A stretch of 64,000 nucleotides of DNA from UBA1479 sp040221095 (GTDB lineage Bacteria; Pseudomonadota; Alphaproteobacteria; Rhodospirillales; Casp-alpha2). The stretch lies in NCBI GenBank assembly GCA_040221095.1, contig JAVJVP010000003.1:566315-630314 (forward strand), read 5' to 3'. Each line of letters begins with the position of its first letter. The stretch's first letter is position 1. Below are positions 19,508-27,733 of the stretch, piece after piece. A program made the translations under genes and the position numbers. The notes beneath the pieces are model-generated. The model saw nothing but the letters and a program-made list of their open reading frames with translations, had not been told where the DNA came from and ran no database searches.

Positions 19508-21709
19508 TCACATGAAGGAATAGGGGTCGATGTCGATCAGCACGCGGACCTTTTTCGGGACATTGGCGCGCCTGATCCAGGCGCGGACCAGGGGCTGCAC
19601 CGCCGTGCCGCGCCCGGCCTTCAACAGCAGGCGGCGGCGGTGGCGCCCCCGGATCATGGCGAGGGGCGCCGGGGCCGGACCCAGAACCTGAATATCCCCC
19701 CCTTGCGGCGCCGTTCGGCCGAGCGCCCGGGCGCCGGCGTCGACCGCCGCCTCGTCCGTGCCGGACACCACCACGCCGACCAGGCGGCCGTAGGGCGGCA
19801 TGCGGGCCTCCTCGCGGCCCTTGGCCTCGGCGGTCAGGAAGGCGGCGCGGTCGCCCTTCAGGATCGCGTCCATCACCGGGTGTTCGGGCATGAAGGTCTG
19901 GATCAGCACCCGGCCCGGGCGCTCCGCCCGCCCGGCCCGCCCGGCGACCTGGTAGAGCAACTGGTAGGTGCGCTCCGCCGCCCGCAGGTCGCCGCCGGAC
20001 AGCCCCAGATCCGCATCGACCACGCCGACCAGGGTCAGCAACGGGAAATGGTAGCCCTTGGCGACGATCTGGGTGCCGATGATCAGGTCGACCTCATGGG
20101 CCTCGATGCGCTGCACGAACTCGCGGGCCGTGCGCTGGTTGTACAGGTTGTCCGAGGTCGCCATGGCGATGCGGGCATCCGGATAAACGGCGCGGACCTC
20201 TTCCTCCAGGCGTTCGACCCCCGGCCCGCAGGGCACCAGCGAATCCTCCGTTCCGCATTCCGGGCAGGCGGGGGGCGGCGCCGTCTGATAGCCGCAGTGA
20301 TGGCACTGCAGACGCCCGAGCAGGCGATGTTCGACCAGCCAGGCCGTGCATTGCGGACATTGCAGGCGGTGGCCGCAGGTCCGGCACAGGGTCAGCGGCG
20401 CGTAGCCCCGGCGGTTGAGGAACAAGAGGGCCTGCTCGCCGCGCTCCAGGGTCTGGGTTATGGCTTCACGCAGCGGCGGCGACAGCCACTGGCCGCGCTG
20501 CGGCGGCGACTTGGTCATGTTGACCAGATCGACGTCGGGCAGGTCGGCGCCGCCGTGGCGGGCCGGCAGGTGCAGATGGGCATAACGGCCCCGGTCCACG
20601 TTGGCCTGGGTTTCCAGGGACGGCGTCGCCGACACCAGGACCACGGGAATGCGGCCCATCCGGGCCCGCACCACGGCCATGTCGCGGGCGTTGTAGACCA
20701 CGCCTTCCTCCTGTTTGAAGGAGCCGTCGTGTTCCTCGTCGATGATGATCAGGCCCAGATCCCGGAACGGCAGGAACAGGGCCGAGCGCGCCCCGACCAC
20801 CACGTCGGCCTGACCCAGCGCGACATGACGCCAGGTCTCGCGCTTTTGCGCCTGGGTCACCTCGGAATGCCACAGCGCCGGCTCGCTGCCGAAACGCGCC
20901 CGGAAGCGTTCCAGCCATTGCGCCGACAGGGCGATCTCCGGCAGCAGCACCAGAACCTGGCGGCCGCGCGCGACCGCTTCGGCCACGGCCTGCAGATAGA
21001 CCTCGGTCTTGCCCGACCCGGGCACGCCCTCCAGGACCTGAACGGAAAAGCCCTCGGTCACGGCGGCGCTCAGCGAATCGGCCGCCGCCGCCTGTTCCGC
21101 CGACAGGTCCGGGCCGGGGCGGTCGAGGTCCGGCTGCGGCGGTGGCGGAAAGGCCGGGATCGGGCAGGCGGTCAGCCCGCCGACCTTGGCCAGGCCGGTG
21201 ACCACGGCCGGGGTCACGCCGGCGGCGCGGGCAAGCTCCGCCGCCTGGCGGGGCGGGCCGTCGGCGGCGGCGGCCAGCACGCGGTCGCGGGCGGGCGTCA
21301 TCTTGATCTCGGGCCGGGGATCGGCGGGCCGGTAGGCGGTCAGCGCCTTGGGCGGCTCCAGGGCTTCCGGCACGCTCAGGGCCATGCGCAGGACGGCGCC
21401 CGGCGGGTTCAGGGTGTAGTCGGCGACCCAGTCGACGAAGGTCCTGGCCTCCGCCGTCATGGGCGGGGCGTCGAGTAATCCCACGACCTCCTTCATCCTG
21501 GCGTCGGGCACGTCGCCGGTGCCCGGGCCCCAGACGACGCCGGCCATGCGGCGCGGCCCCAGGGGGACGCGCACGAAATCCCCCGCCGCCAGGGTCAGCC
21601 CCGCCGGCACCCGATAGTCGTAGGCATCGGTCAGCGGCAGCGGCAGACGCACGGCGACCCGCGTTCCCGGCGGGAAGGTCTTCGTGTCGTGGCCGGGGGC
21701 GTCTGTCAT
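19508..21709 (-). CDS. priA: Primosomal protein N' (replication restart helicase)
   Basis: A 733-residue PriA. The start at 21709 (MTDAPGHDTKTFPPGTRVAV) was chosen because the family begins shortly before the 3'-DNA-binding domain (VRVPLGPRRMAGVVWG). Helicase motifs are Walker A GVPGSGKTEVY near 228 and DEEHDGSFKQ near 323, with motif VI in YQVAGRAGRAERPG. Between about 435 and 490 is the zinc-binding insertion with four CxxC-type pairs (CRTCGHRLQCPQC, CHHCG, CPECG). PriA reloads the replisome at stalled forks. It lies just upstream of the atp operon on the same strand and is divergent from the DUF484-xerC pair. Confidence 0.97.
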   Translation of the reverse strand: MTDAPGHDTKTFPPGTRVAVRLPLPLTDAYDYRVPAGLTLAAGDFVRVPLGPRRMAGVVWGPGTGDVPDARMKEVVGLLDAPPMTAEARTFVDWVADYTLNPPGAVLRMALSVPEALEPPKALTAYRPADPRPEIKMTPARDRVLAAAADGPPRQAAELARAAGVTPAVVTGLAKVGGLTACPIPAFPPPPQPDLDRPGPDLSAEQAAAADSLSAAVTEGFSVQVLEGVPGSGKTEVYLQAVAEAVARGRQVLVLLPEIALSAQWLERFRARFGSEPALWHSEVTQAQKRETWRHVALGQADVVVGARSALFLPFRDLGLIIIDEEHDGSFKQEEGVVYNARDMAVVRARMGRIPVVLVSATPSLETQANVDRGRYAHLHLPARHGGADLPDVDLVNMTKSPPQRGQWLSPPLREAITQTLERGEQALLFLNRRGYAPLTLCRTCGHRLQCPQCTAWLVEHRLLGRLQCHHCGYQTAPPPACPECGTEDSLVPCGPGVERLEEEVRAVYPDARIAMATSDNLYNQRTAREFVQRIEAHEVDLIIGTQIVAKGYHFPLLTLVGVVDADLGLSGGDLRAAERTYQLLYQVAGRAGRAERPGRVLIQTFMPEHPVMDAILKGDRAAFLTAEAKGREEARMPPYGRLVGVVVSGTDEAAVDAGARALGRTAPQGGDIQVLGPAPAPLAMIRGRHRRRLLLKAGRGTAVQPLVRAWIRRANVPKKVRVLIDIDPYSFM

Positions 21710-21833
21710 GTCGGTGTCGGGACTTCCTGGGGTGGCCCCACGGGCTGATCCTATGGGGCGGGGGTGCTTGGCATTATAATAGGGATCATAGGGGCGCGCC
21801 TTCACCGCGCGTGAGCAGGAAAGGAGCCAAGGG

Positions 21834-22583
21834 ATGCCTCAAGGCAAGGACGAGGTCGCCGCCGAGACCCTGGAAACGGCGGATATCAGCCTGTCGGACG
21901 ATGACGTGGCCGAATTCCTCGTGGCCAATCCCGACTTCTTCCGCGAACGCCTGGAAGTGCTGTCCTTCATGAACATGCCGGGCCGATTCGCCCAGGACGC
22001 CCCCCAGGAAGGGGCCCAGGTGGTGGATTTCCAGCAGGCCCTGTTGAATCAGCAGAAAGAGGCGGTCGAGGAACTGCGCGAATGCGTGCGCGACGTGATC
22101 GAGACCAGCCGTTCCAACATGTCGGTGCAGCAGCGCACCCACGCCGCCGTGCTGGCGCTGTTGAGCGCCCGCGATTTCGACGCCCTGGTCCGCGTCGTCA
22201 ACGACGATCTGGCCCGGCTGCTCGACGTGGACATCGTCTGCGTCGGCTATGAGCCGTCGGACAATCCGCTGTCCTGGCTGGTCTCGCCGGAAATCACCGA
22301 CCTGAAGCCGGGGCTGGTCGATGCCCTTTTGGGGTCGGGCGGGGCGGCCAAGCTGTACCGCGACATCGCCGACGACGGTTCCGTGTTCGGCGCCGCCGCC
22401 GGTCTGGTGCAATCCGCCGCCGTGGCGCGCCTGCGTCCCGGCCCGCGCACGCCGGTCGGCCTGATGGCGCTCGGCTCGCGCTCCGATTCGTTCTTCCAGC
22501 CGGGCCAGGGCACGGAACTGGTGGTGTTCCTCGCCCGCGTGCTGGAAAACTGCATCGAGCGCATGCAGGAACCCTCGATGTGA
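21834..22583 (+). CDS. DUF484 family protein
   Basis: A 249-residue DUF484 protein with the typical N-terminal VAEFLVANPDFFRERLEVL segment, a helix (about 55-85), and a GAF-like C-terminal domain ending in EQLVVFLARVLENCIERM-type sequence. The function is unknown. Across alpha- and gammaproteobacteria the gene is regularly next to a tyrosine recombinase of the XerC type, as here, where its stop overlaps the xerC GTG start by 4 bases (GTGA). An AAGGAG ribosome-binding site precedes the ATG. Confidence 0.93.
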   Translation: MPQGKDEVAAETLETADISLSDDDVAEFLVANPDFFRERLEVLSFMNMPGRFAQDAPQEGAQVVDFQQALLNQQKEAVEELRECVRDVIETSRSNMSVQQRTHAAVLALLSARDFDALVRVVNDDLARLLDVDIVCVGYEPSDNPLSWLVSPEITDLKPGLVDALLGSGGAAKLYRDIADDGSVFGAAAGLVQSAAVARLRPGPRTPVGLMALGSRSDSFFQPGQGTELVVFLARVLENCIERMQEPSM

Positions 22584-23542
22584 CCCTGGCGCCGGAGCTG
22601 ACCTGCGATCCTGCCCTGGCGGCCGCGGCGTCGCGCTGGCGGGACTGGCTGGCTCACGAAAAGCGTTATTCCCCCCACACCCTCGCGGGATACCAGCACG
22701 ACCTTGCCGGGTTCCTGCGCTTCATGGCCGATCATCTGGGCGGGCCGCCGGGATTGGCGGAGATCGAGGGTCTGAAGCCGCTCGACTTCCGCGCCTGGCT
22801 GGCCGACCTCAACCGCCGGGGCCTGTCGCGGACTTCCACCGCCCGGTCGCTGTCCTGCCTGCGGGGGTTCTTCCGCTATCTGGAAAAACAGGGCGTGGTG
22901 CGCAATTCGGCGATCTCCGCCCTGCGCACGCCCCGCGTGCCCAAGTCCGTGCCCAAGGCGCTCAGCATCGAGGAAGCCTTCGACCTGATCCTCTCGGCCC
23001 CGGACCTGGCCGACGACGTCTGGATCGGGCTGCGCGACCGGGCCTTGCTGACGCTTTTGTACGGCTGCGGGCTGCGCATCGGCGAGGCGCTGGATCTCAA
23101 CCGCGACCGCGCGCCCGGCCTGTTCGGCAATCCGGCCGACACCATGATGGTGCGCGGCAAGGGCAACAAGGACCGCCTGGTGCCCGTGCTGCCCGCCGTG
23201 CGTCAGGCGATCGCGGCCTATCTGGATGCCTGCCCTTACGCGGGCGGCGGCGACACGCCGCTGTTCCTGGGCGCACGCGGCGGGCGGCTCGCCGCCGGGG
23301 TTGCCCAGGCCCGGGTGCGCAACCTGCGGGCATTGCTGGGCCTGCCGGATACGGCCACACCCCATGCGCTGCGTCATTCCTATGCGACGCACCTTTTGGC
23401 CGGCGGCGGCGACCTGCGCACCATTCAGGAACTGCTGGGCCATGCGTCGCTGTCGACCACCCAGCGCTATACGGACGTCGACATGGCGCGGCTCAGCGCC
23501 GTCTACGACGACGCCCATCCGAGGGCGCGCAAGAAGGGCTAG
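22580..23542 (+). CDS. xerC: Tyrosine recombinase XerC
   Basis: A 320-residue tyrosine recombinase starting at a GTG that overlaps the DUF484 stop. The N-terminal SAM-like core-binding domain includes SPHTLAGYQHDLAGFLRFM. The catalytic domain has R in GCGLRIGEAL (about 169), K in RGKGNKDRLVPV, H-x-x-R in HALRHSYATHLL (about 261), H in LGHASLSTTQ and Y in QRYTDV (about 297). It resolves chromosome dimers at dif together with XerD. The priA-DUF484-xerC context supports the housekeeping recombinase rather than a phage integrase. Confidence 0.95.
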   Translation: MTLAPELTCDPALAAAASRWRDWLAHEKRYSPHTLAGYQHDLAGFLRFMADHLGGPPGLAEIEGLKPLDFRAWLADLNRRGLSRTSTARSLSCLRGFFRYLEKQGVVRNSAISALRTPRVPKSVPKALSIEEAFDLILSAPDLADDVWIGLRDRALLTLLYGCGLRIGEALDLNRDRAPGLFGNPADTMMVRGKGNKDRLVPVLPAVRQAIAAYLDACPYAGGGDTPLFLGARGGRLAAGVAQARVRNLRALLGLPDTATPHALRHSYATHLLAGGGDLRTIQELLGHASLSTTQRYTDVDMARLSAVYDDAHPRARKKG

Positions 23543-23598
23543 GCCTTGCGCCGGCCGCCGTCCAGGATGCGGACCGCCGCCGCGGCCTCAAGGGTGCA

Positions 23599-24435
23599 TT
23601 AGAACTGCAGGCTGATGACCCCGGCGGCGATGACGGTCGCCGCCGCAAGGCGCAGGACGAGGCGGCCTTCCTTCAACACGAAACCGGCAAGCAGGGCGCC
23701 GAACAGGACGCTGGTTTCCCTGACGGCGGACACGGGGGCCATGGGCGTGATGCTCATGGCCCAGATGACGATCCAATAGGCGCTCATGGACATGGCCGCG
23801 CCGGCCAGGCCCGGCCGCCAGTATTCCCTGGCCGTGGTCAGGAATTGCCGTCCGCGCCGCAGCAGCACGACCGGCGTGAACAGGCAGGCGTCGGTGACGA
23901 ACATCCACAGCGCATAGGCATGGGCGCTGCCGGCAAGCCGCCCGCCGATCCCGTCGACCACCGTGTAGGCGGCGATGAACACCGCCGTGCCGACGGCGAA
24001 GGCCAGTCCCAGCAACGGAATGTCGCGCCAACCGTTGGCGAAGGTCAGGCCGGAAATGGCGACGGCGATGGCGATGATGGCGGCCAACTGCGTCGGGCTC
24101 AGGCTCTCCCCGGCGAATACATAGGCGCCCAGCGCGACCAGGGCCGGCGCCATGCCGCGGGCGATGGGATAGACCACGCCCATGTCGCCGTGGACATAGG
24201 CCCGCACCAGAAACAGCTTGTAGCCCACATGCAAGACCGCCGAGGCGACGATGAAGGGCCAGGCTTCCAGGTTCGGGAATGGAAAGAACAACAGCAGCGG
24301 CAAGGCGAGCAGGCCGTGGCCCGCGTCGATCACGCCCATCATCACCAGCTTGTCGCCGCGCATCTTGACCAGCAGGTTCCAGCCCGCATGCAGGGCCGCC
24401 GCCAGCAGGACCAGCGCGAGAATCCAGGTATCCAT
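23599..24435 (-). CDS. DMT superfamily (EamA-type) transporter
   Basis: A 278-residue, very hydrophobic protein with about ten transmembrane helices in two EamA-like halves. The first half begins ILALVLLAAALHAGWNLLVK and contains YPIARGMAPALVALGAY. The second half contains SAVRETSVLFGALLAGFVLK, typical of DMT metabolite exporters. It sits in the inner membrane and the substrate is unknown. It is convergent with xerC and is preceded on the same strand by the lpdA end of the suc operon, separated by a weak terminator. Confidence 0.88.
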   Translation of the reverse strand: MDTWILALVLLAAALHAGWNLLVKMRGDKLVMMGVIDAGHGLLALPLLLFFPFPNLEAWPFIVASAVLHVGYKLFLVRAYVHGDMGVVYPIARGMAPALVALGAYVFAGESLSPTQLAAIIAIAVAISGLTFANGWRDIPLLGLAFAVGTAVFIAAYTVVDGIGGRLAGSAHAYALWMFVTDACLFTPVVLLRRGRQFLTTAREYWRPGLAGAAMSMSAYWIVIWAMSITPMAPVSAVRETSVLFGALLAGFVLKEGRLVLRLAAATVIAAGVISLQF

Positions 24436-24497
24436 GATCCATCTTTCGTCGAATGACGCCCCGGCGAATGCCGGAAGGGATAGACGTTTAGACTATT

Positions 24498-24532
24498 AAA
24501 AAACGTCCGCGCCTAGATGGATAAAAAGGCGC
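24498..24532 (-). terminator. Weak candidate terminator after the suc-lpd operon
   Basis: On the minus strand a short GCGCC/GGCGC stem is followed five bases later by a run of six T residues (plus-strand A run at 24498-24503). It lies about 60 bases beyond the lpdA stop. The stem is only 5 bp with a long loop, so the assignment is tentative. Confidence 0.4.
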
Positions 24533-24591
24533 ATTTGTGCCCGCCCCTGGACGGGGCAAGTGATGGGTGGATCAGGCGGATCGTAACGGGA

Positions 24592-26004
24592 TCAGATGTG
24601 AATCGCGCGTCCCGCGACGCCCAAGGCCGCTTCCTTGACCGATTCCGGCAGACCCGGATGGCCATGGCAGATGCGGGCGATGTCCTCGGCCGAGCCGCCG
24701 AATTCCATCACGTTGACGACCTCTTGAATAAGGTCGCCGGCCTGGGGGCCGATGATGTGGCAGCCCAGAATCTTGTCCGTCTCCGCGTCGGCCAGGATTT
24801 TGACGAAGCCGTCGGCATCGTCGTTGCAGCGCGCGCGGGAGTTGGCGGTGAAGGGGAATTTCCCCTTGTTGTAGGCGATGCCCGCGTCCTTCAACTGTTC
24901 CTCGGTCTTGCCGACGGCGGCGATTTCCGGATGGGTATAGACGATGCCGGGGATCGCGCCGTAATCGATATGCCCGGTCTGTCCGGCCATGATCTCGGCG
25001 CAAACGACGCCTTCGTCCTCGGCCTTATGGGCCAGCATGGCGCCGCCGATCACGTCGCCGATGGCGTAGATGCCTTCGACGTTGGTCTGATAATCGGCAT
25101 CGACGGGAATGAAGCCGCGCTCCCCGATCTCGACCCCGGCTTCCTTCAGGCCCAGGCCTTCCGTGAACGGCCGGCGGCCGATGGCGACCAGCACCACGTC
25201 GACTTTAAGCGTTTCCGCCTTGCCGCCATCGCGCGGTTCCATGGTCAGGGTCACGCCGTCTTTGCCGGCCTTGGCCCCCGTCACCTTGGTCTTCATCTTG
25301 AAGGTCAGGCCCTGCTTGGTCAGGATGCGCTGCGCATGCTTGGACACCTCGCCGTCCATGCCGGGCAGGGCGATGTCGAGGAATTCGACCACCGTCACTT
25401 CCGAGCCCAGCCGCCGCCACACGCTGCCGAGCTCGAGCCCGATCACCCCTGCGCCGATCACGGCCATGGTCTTCGGCACCTTGGGCAGGGCGAGCGCGCC
25501 CGTGGAGGAGACGATCTGCTTCTCGTCGATTTCGACGCCGGGCAGCGGCGTGACTTCCGAGCCCGTGGCGATCAGGATGTTGGCGGTCTCAAGCACCTGG
25601 GCCTTGGCCTTGCCCTCGGCCGGTTTCACCGACACCTTGCCGACGGCGTCGATCTTGCCCCAGCCCTTGATGTAGTCGATCTTGTTCTTCTTCATCAGCA
25701 TTTCGATGCCGCCGGTCAGGCCCTCGACGACCTTGTCCTTGCGCGCCAGCATGGTCTTCAGGTTGACCTTCAGGCCCGAAACGTCGATCCCGTGATGGGC
25801 GAACTCCTTGTCAGCCATCTCAAAGTGGTGGGACGACTGCAGCATCGCCTTCGACGGGATGCAGCCGACGTTGAGGCAGGTCCCGCCCAGCGCGCCGCGT
25901 CCTTCGACGACGGCCGTCTTCATGCCCAGCTGCGCCGCGCGGATGGCGGCGACGTAGCCGGCGGGCCCGCCGCCGATGACCACCAGGTCGTAAGCGTCAC
26001 TCAT
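24592..26004 (-). CDS. lpdA: Dihydrolipoyl dehydrogenase (E3)
   Basis: A 470-residue flavoprotein disulfide reductase. It shows the FAD Rossmann motif GGGPAGYVAAIRAAQLG, the redox disulfide in GGTCLNVGCIPSKAML, the NAD-binding GAGVIGLELGSVW, and the C-terminal His-Glu region ICHGHPGLPESVKEA at the dimer interface. It reoxidises dihydrolipoyl groups of the E2 subunit and passes electrons to NAD. It is the last gene of the sucCDAB-lpd cluster, 58 bases after sucB, so it is probably the E3 of 2-oxoglutarate dehydrogenase, possibly shared with other complexes. Confidence 0.97.
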   Translation of the reverse strand: MSDAYDLVVIGGGPAGYVAAIRAAQLGMKTAVVEGRGALGGTCLNVGCIPSKAMLQSSHHFEMADKEFAHHGIDVSGLKVNLKTMLARKDKVVEGLTGGIEMLMKKNKIDYIKGWGKIDAVGKVSVKPAEGKAKAQVLETANILIATGSEVTPLPGVEIDEKQIVSSTGALALPKVPKTMAVIGAGVIGLELGSVWRRLGSEVTVVEFLDIALPGMDGEVSKHAQRILTKQGLTFKMKTKVTGAKAGKDGVTLTMEPRDGGKAETLKVDVVLVAIGRRPFTEGLGLKEAGVEIGERGFIPVDADYQTNVEGIYAIGDVIGGAMLAHKAEDEGVVCAEIMAGQTGHIDYGAIPGIVYTHPEIAAVGKTEEQLKDAGIAYNKGKFPFTANSRARCNDDADGFVKILADAETDKILGCHIIGPQAGDLIQEVVNVMEFGGSAEDIARICHGHPGLPESVKEAALGVAGRAIHI

Positions 26005-26062
26005 GATCTGATCGCTCCTGATCGTGTTTCGGGAGTCTCGTTGTTCAATGTAGTCCGCTGCG

Positions 26063-27679
26063 TCACACGTTCAACAGGATGCGCTGCGGGTCCTCGATGC
26101 ATTGCTTGATGCGGACCAGGAAGCTGACCGCCTCGCGGCCGTCGACGATGCGGTGATCGTAGCTCAGCGCCAGGTGCATCATGGGCCGGATTTCGATCTC
26201 GTCGTTCACCACCATGGGGCGCTTCTGGATCGAATGCATGCCCAGGATCGCCGACTGCGGCACGTTGAGGATCGGCATGGAGTTGAGCGATCCGAACACC
26301 CCGCCGTTGGAGATGGTGAAAGTGCCGCCGGTCATCTCGTCCATGCCCAGCTTGCCGTCCCGGGCGCGGCGGCCGAAGTCGGCGATGCCGCCCTCGATGT
26401 CGGCGAAGCCCATCTTGTCGGCTTCCTTGAGCACGGGAACGACCAGGCCCTGGGGCGTGCCGACGGCGACGCCGACGTTGTAGTAGTTCTTGTAGATGAT
26501 CTCGTCGCCGTAGATTTCCGCGTTCACGGCGGGCCATTCCTTGAGCCCGATGCAGGCGGCGCGCACGAAGAACGACATGAAGCCCATGCGGGCCCCGTGC
26601 TTCTTCTCGAACACCTCTTTGTATTCGGCGCGCAGCGCCATGACGTTGCCCATGTCGACCTCGTTCCAGGTCGTCAGCATGGCCGCCGTGTTCTGCGCCT
26701 CTTTCAGGCGCCGGGCGATGACCTGGCGCAGCTTGGACAGTTTGACCCGTTCCTCGCGGTCGTTGGGGGCGCGGGGCGGGCGGGGGGCGAACATGTTTTC
26801 CGTGGTCAGCGCGGGCGCCGGTCCGACGGCGCGGGGGGCGGCGGCCGGTGCCGGGGCGGCCTGGCGCTTGGCGGAGCCGTTGGCGATGGCCTGTTGCACG
26901 TCGCCCTTGGTGATGCGGCCGTCGGGCCCGGTGCCGGTGATGCGGGCCGGGTCAAGGTCGTTGTCATCCACCATCTTGCGCACGGCGGGGGACAGGGGCG
27001 GGCGGTTGCCGGACGCGGCGGGGGGCGGGGCTGCCGCCGCTGCAGGGGCGGCAGCCGGCTTGGCGGCGGGGGCGGCTGCGGGCGTTTCGGCCTTGGCGGG
27101 GGCAGCGGCGGCGGCGCCTTCGGCGCCGGCCTCGATGGTGCCGATCTTCACGCCGGGGCCGACTTCAGCACCCGCCTGGGCGTCGATGGAGGCGAGCCGT
27201 CCGGCGGCGGGGGCGTTGACCTCGATGGTCACCTTGTCGGTTTCGACCTCGACCAGGACCTCGTCGGCGGCGACGCTGTCGCCGACCTGCTTGGTCCAGT
27301 TGCCCAGGGTGCCCGTGGACACGCTTTCGCCCATGGTCGGGGTGACGATGTCGACGGTCTTACCGCCGCCCGATTTCGCGGCGGCGGGGGCTGCTGCCGG
27401 CTTGGCTGCTGCCGGTTTGGCATCGGCCTTGGCGGGGGCGGCCCCTTCCTGAATGGTCGCGAGCAGGGCGCCGACGGCGACCGTCTCGCCTTCCTGAGCG
27501 GCGATGGCGCCCAGGGTTCCGGCGGCGGGGGCGTTGACCTCGATGGTCACCTTGTCGGTTTCCAGTTCGACCAGGGCCTCGTCCACGGCGACGGCGTCGC
27601 CCGGGCTTTTGGTCCATTTGCCGACGGTCGCCTCCGTGACGGATTCACCCAGCGTCGGGACATTAACTTCAACGGTCAT
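26063..27679 (-). CDS. sucB: 2-oxoglutarate dehydrogenase E2 with two lipoyl domains
   Basis: 538 residues from the ATG at 27679 (MTVEVNVPTLGESV); a TTG one codon earlier is not needed. There are two tandem lipoyl domains, at about 2-77 and 105-180, each with the lipoylated lysine in ETDKVTIEVNAPAAG. Ala/Pro/Lys-rich linkers separate them from a peripheral subunit-binding domain (about 240-280, LSPAVRKMVDDNDLDP) and from the acyltransferase domain ending SYDHRIVDGREAV. The enzyme transfers succinyl groups to CoA. SucB normally has one lipoyl domain and about 400-430 residues. The second domain explains the extra length, and a 45-base stretch is identical between the two copies. It sits between sucA and lpdA. 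Confidence 0.96.
   Translation of the reverse strand: MTVEVNVPTLGESVTEATVGKWTKSPGDAVAVDEALVELETDKVTIEVNAPAAGTLGAIAAQEGETVAVGALLATIQEGAAPAKADAKPAAAKPAAAPAAAKSGGGKTVDIVTPTMGESVSTGTLGNWTKQVGDSVAADEVLVEVETDKVTIEVNAPAAGRLASIDAQAGAEVGPGVKIGTIEAGAEGAAAAAPAKAETPAAAPAAKPAAAPAAAAAPPPAASGNRPPLSPAVRKMVDDNDLDPARITGTGPDGRITKGDVQQAIANGSAKRQAAPAPAAAPRAVGPAPALTTENMFAPRPPRAPNDREERVKLSKLRQVIARRLKEAQNTAAMLTTWNEVDMGNVMALRAEYKEVFEKKHGARMGFMSFFVRAACIGLKEWPAVNAEIYGDEIIYKNYYNVGVAVGTPQGLVVPVLKEADKMGFADIEGGIADFGRRARDGKLGMDEMTGGTFTISNGGVFGSLNSMPILNVPQSAILGMHSIQKRPMVVNDEIEIRPMMHLALSYDHRIVDGREAVSFLVRIKQCIEDPQRILLNV
27200..27244. repeat. 45-bp direct repeat within sucB, copy 1 (second lipoyl domain)
   Basis: These 45 bases are identical to 27518-27562, 318 bases (106 codons) away, in the same frame. 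They encode the lipoyl-lysine region of the second lipoyl domain. Perfect identity, including third codon positions, points to recent duplication or ongoing gene conversion between the two domains. Confidence 0.9.
27518..27562. repeat. 45-bp direct repeat within sucB, copy 2 (first lipoyl domain)
   Basis: Partner of 27200-27244. It encodes the lipoyl-lysine region of the first lipoyl domain. The flanking bases differ on both sides, which defines the limits of the identity. Confidence 0.9.
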
Positions 27680-27733
27680 CAATTCTTCCCCTGCGTTTAT
27701 CGACGGCCCGAAACCCTGCGACCGGTTCCGGCG

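Noticed and set aside
19640..21478. Plus-strand open frame of 612 codons
   Set aside because: Antisense to priA. Arg/Gly-rich composition without recognisable domains.
22580..23542. Phage or island integrase
   Set aside because: The tyrosine recombinase lies in the conserved priA-DUF484-xerC context with host codon use and no tRNA or attachment repeats nearby, so it is the housekeeping XerC.
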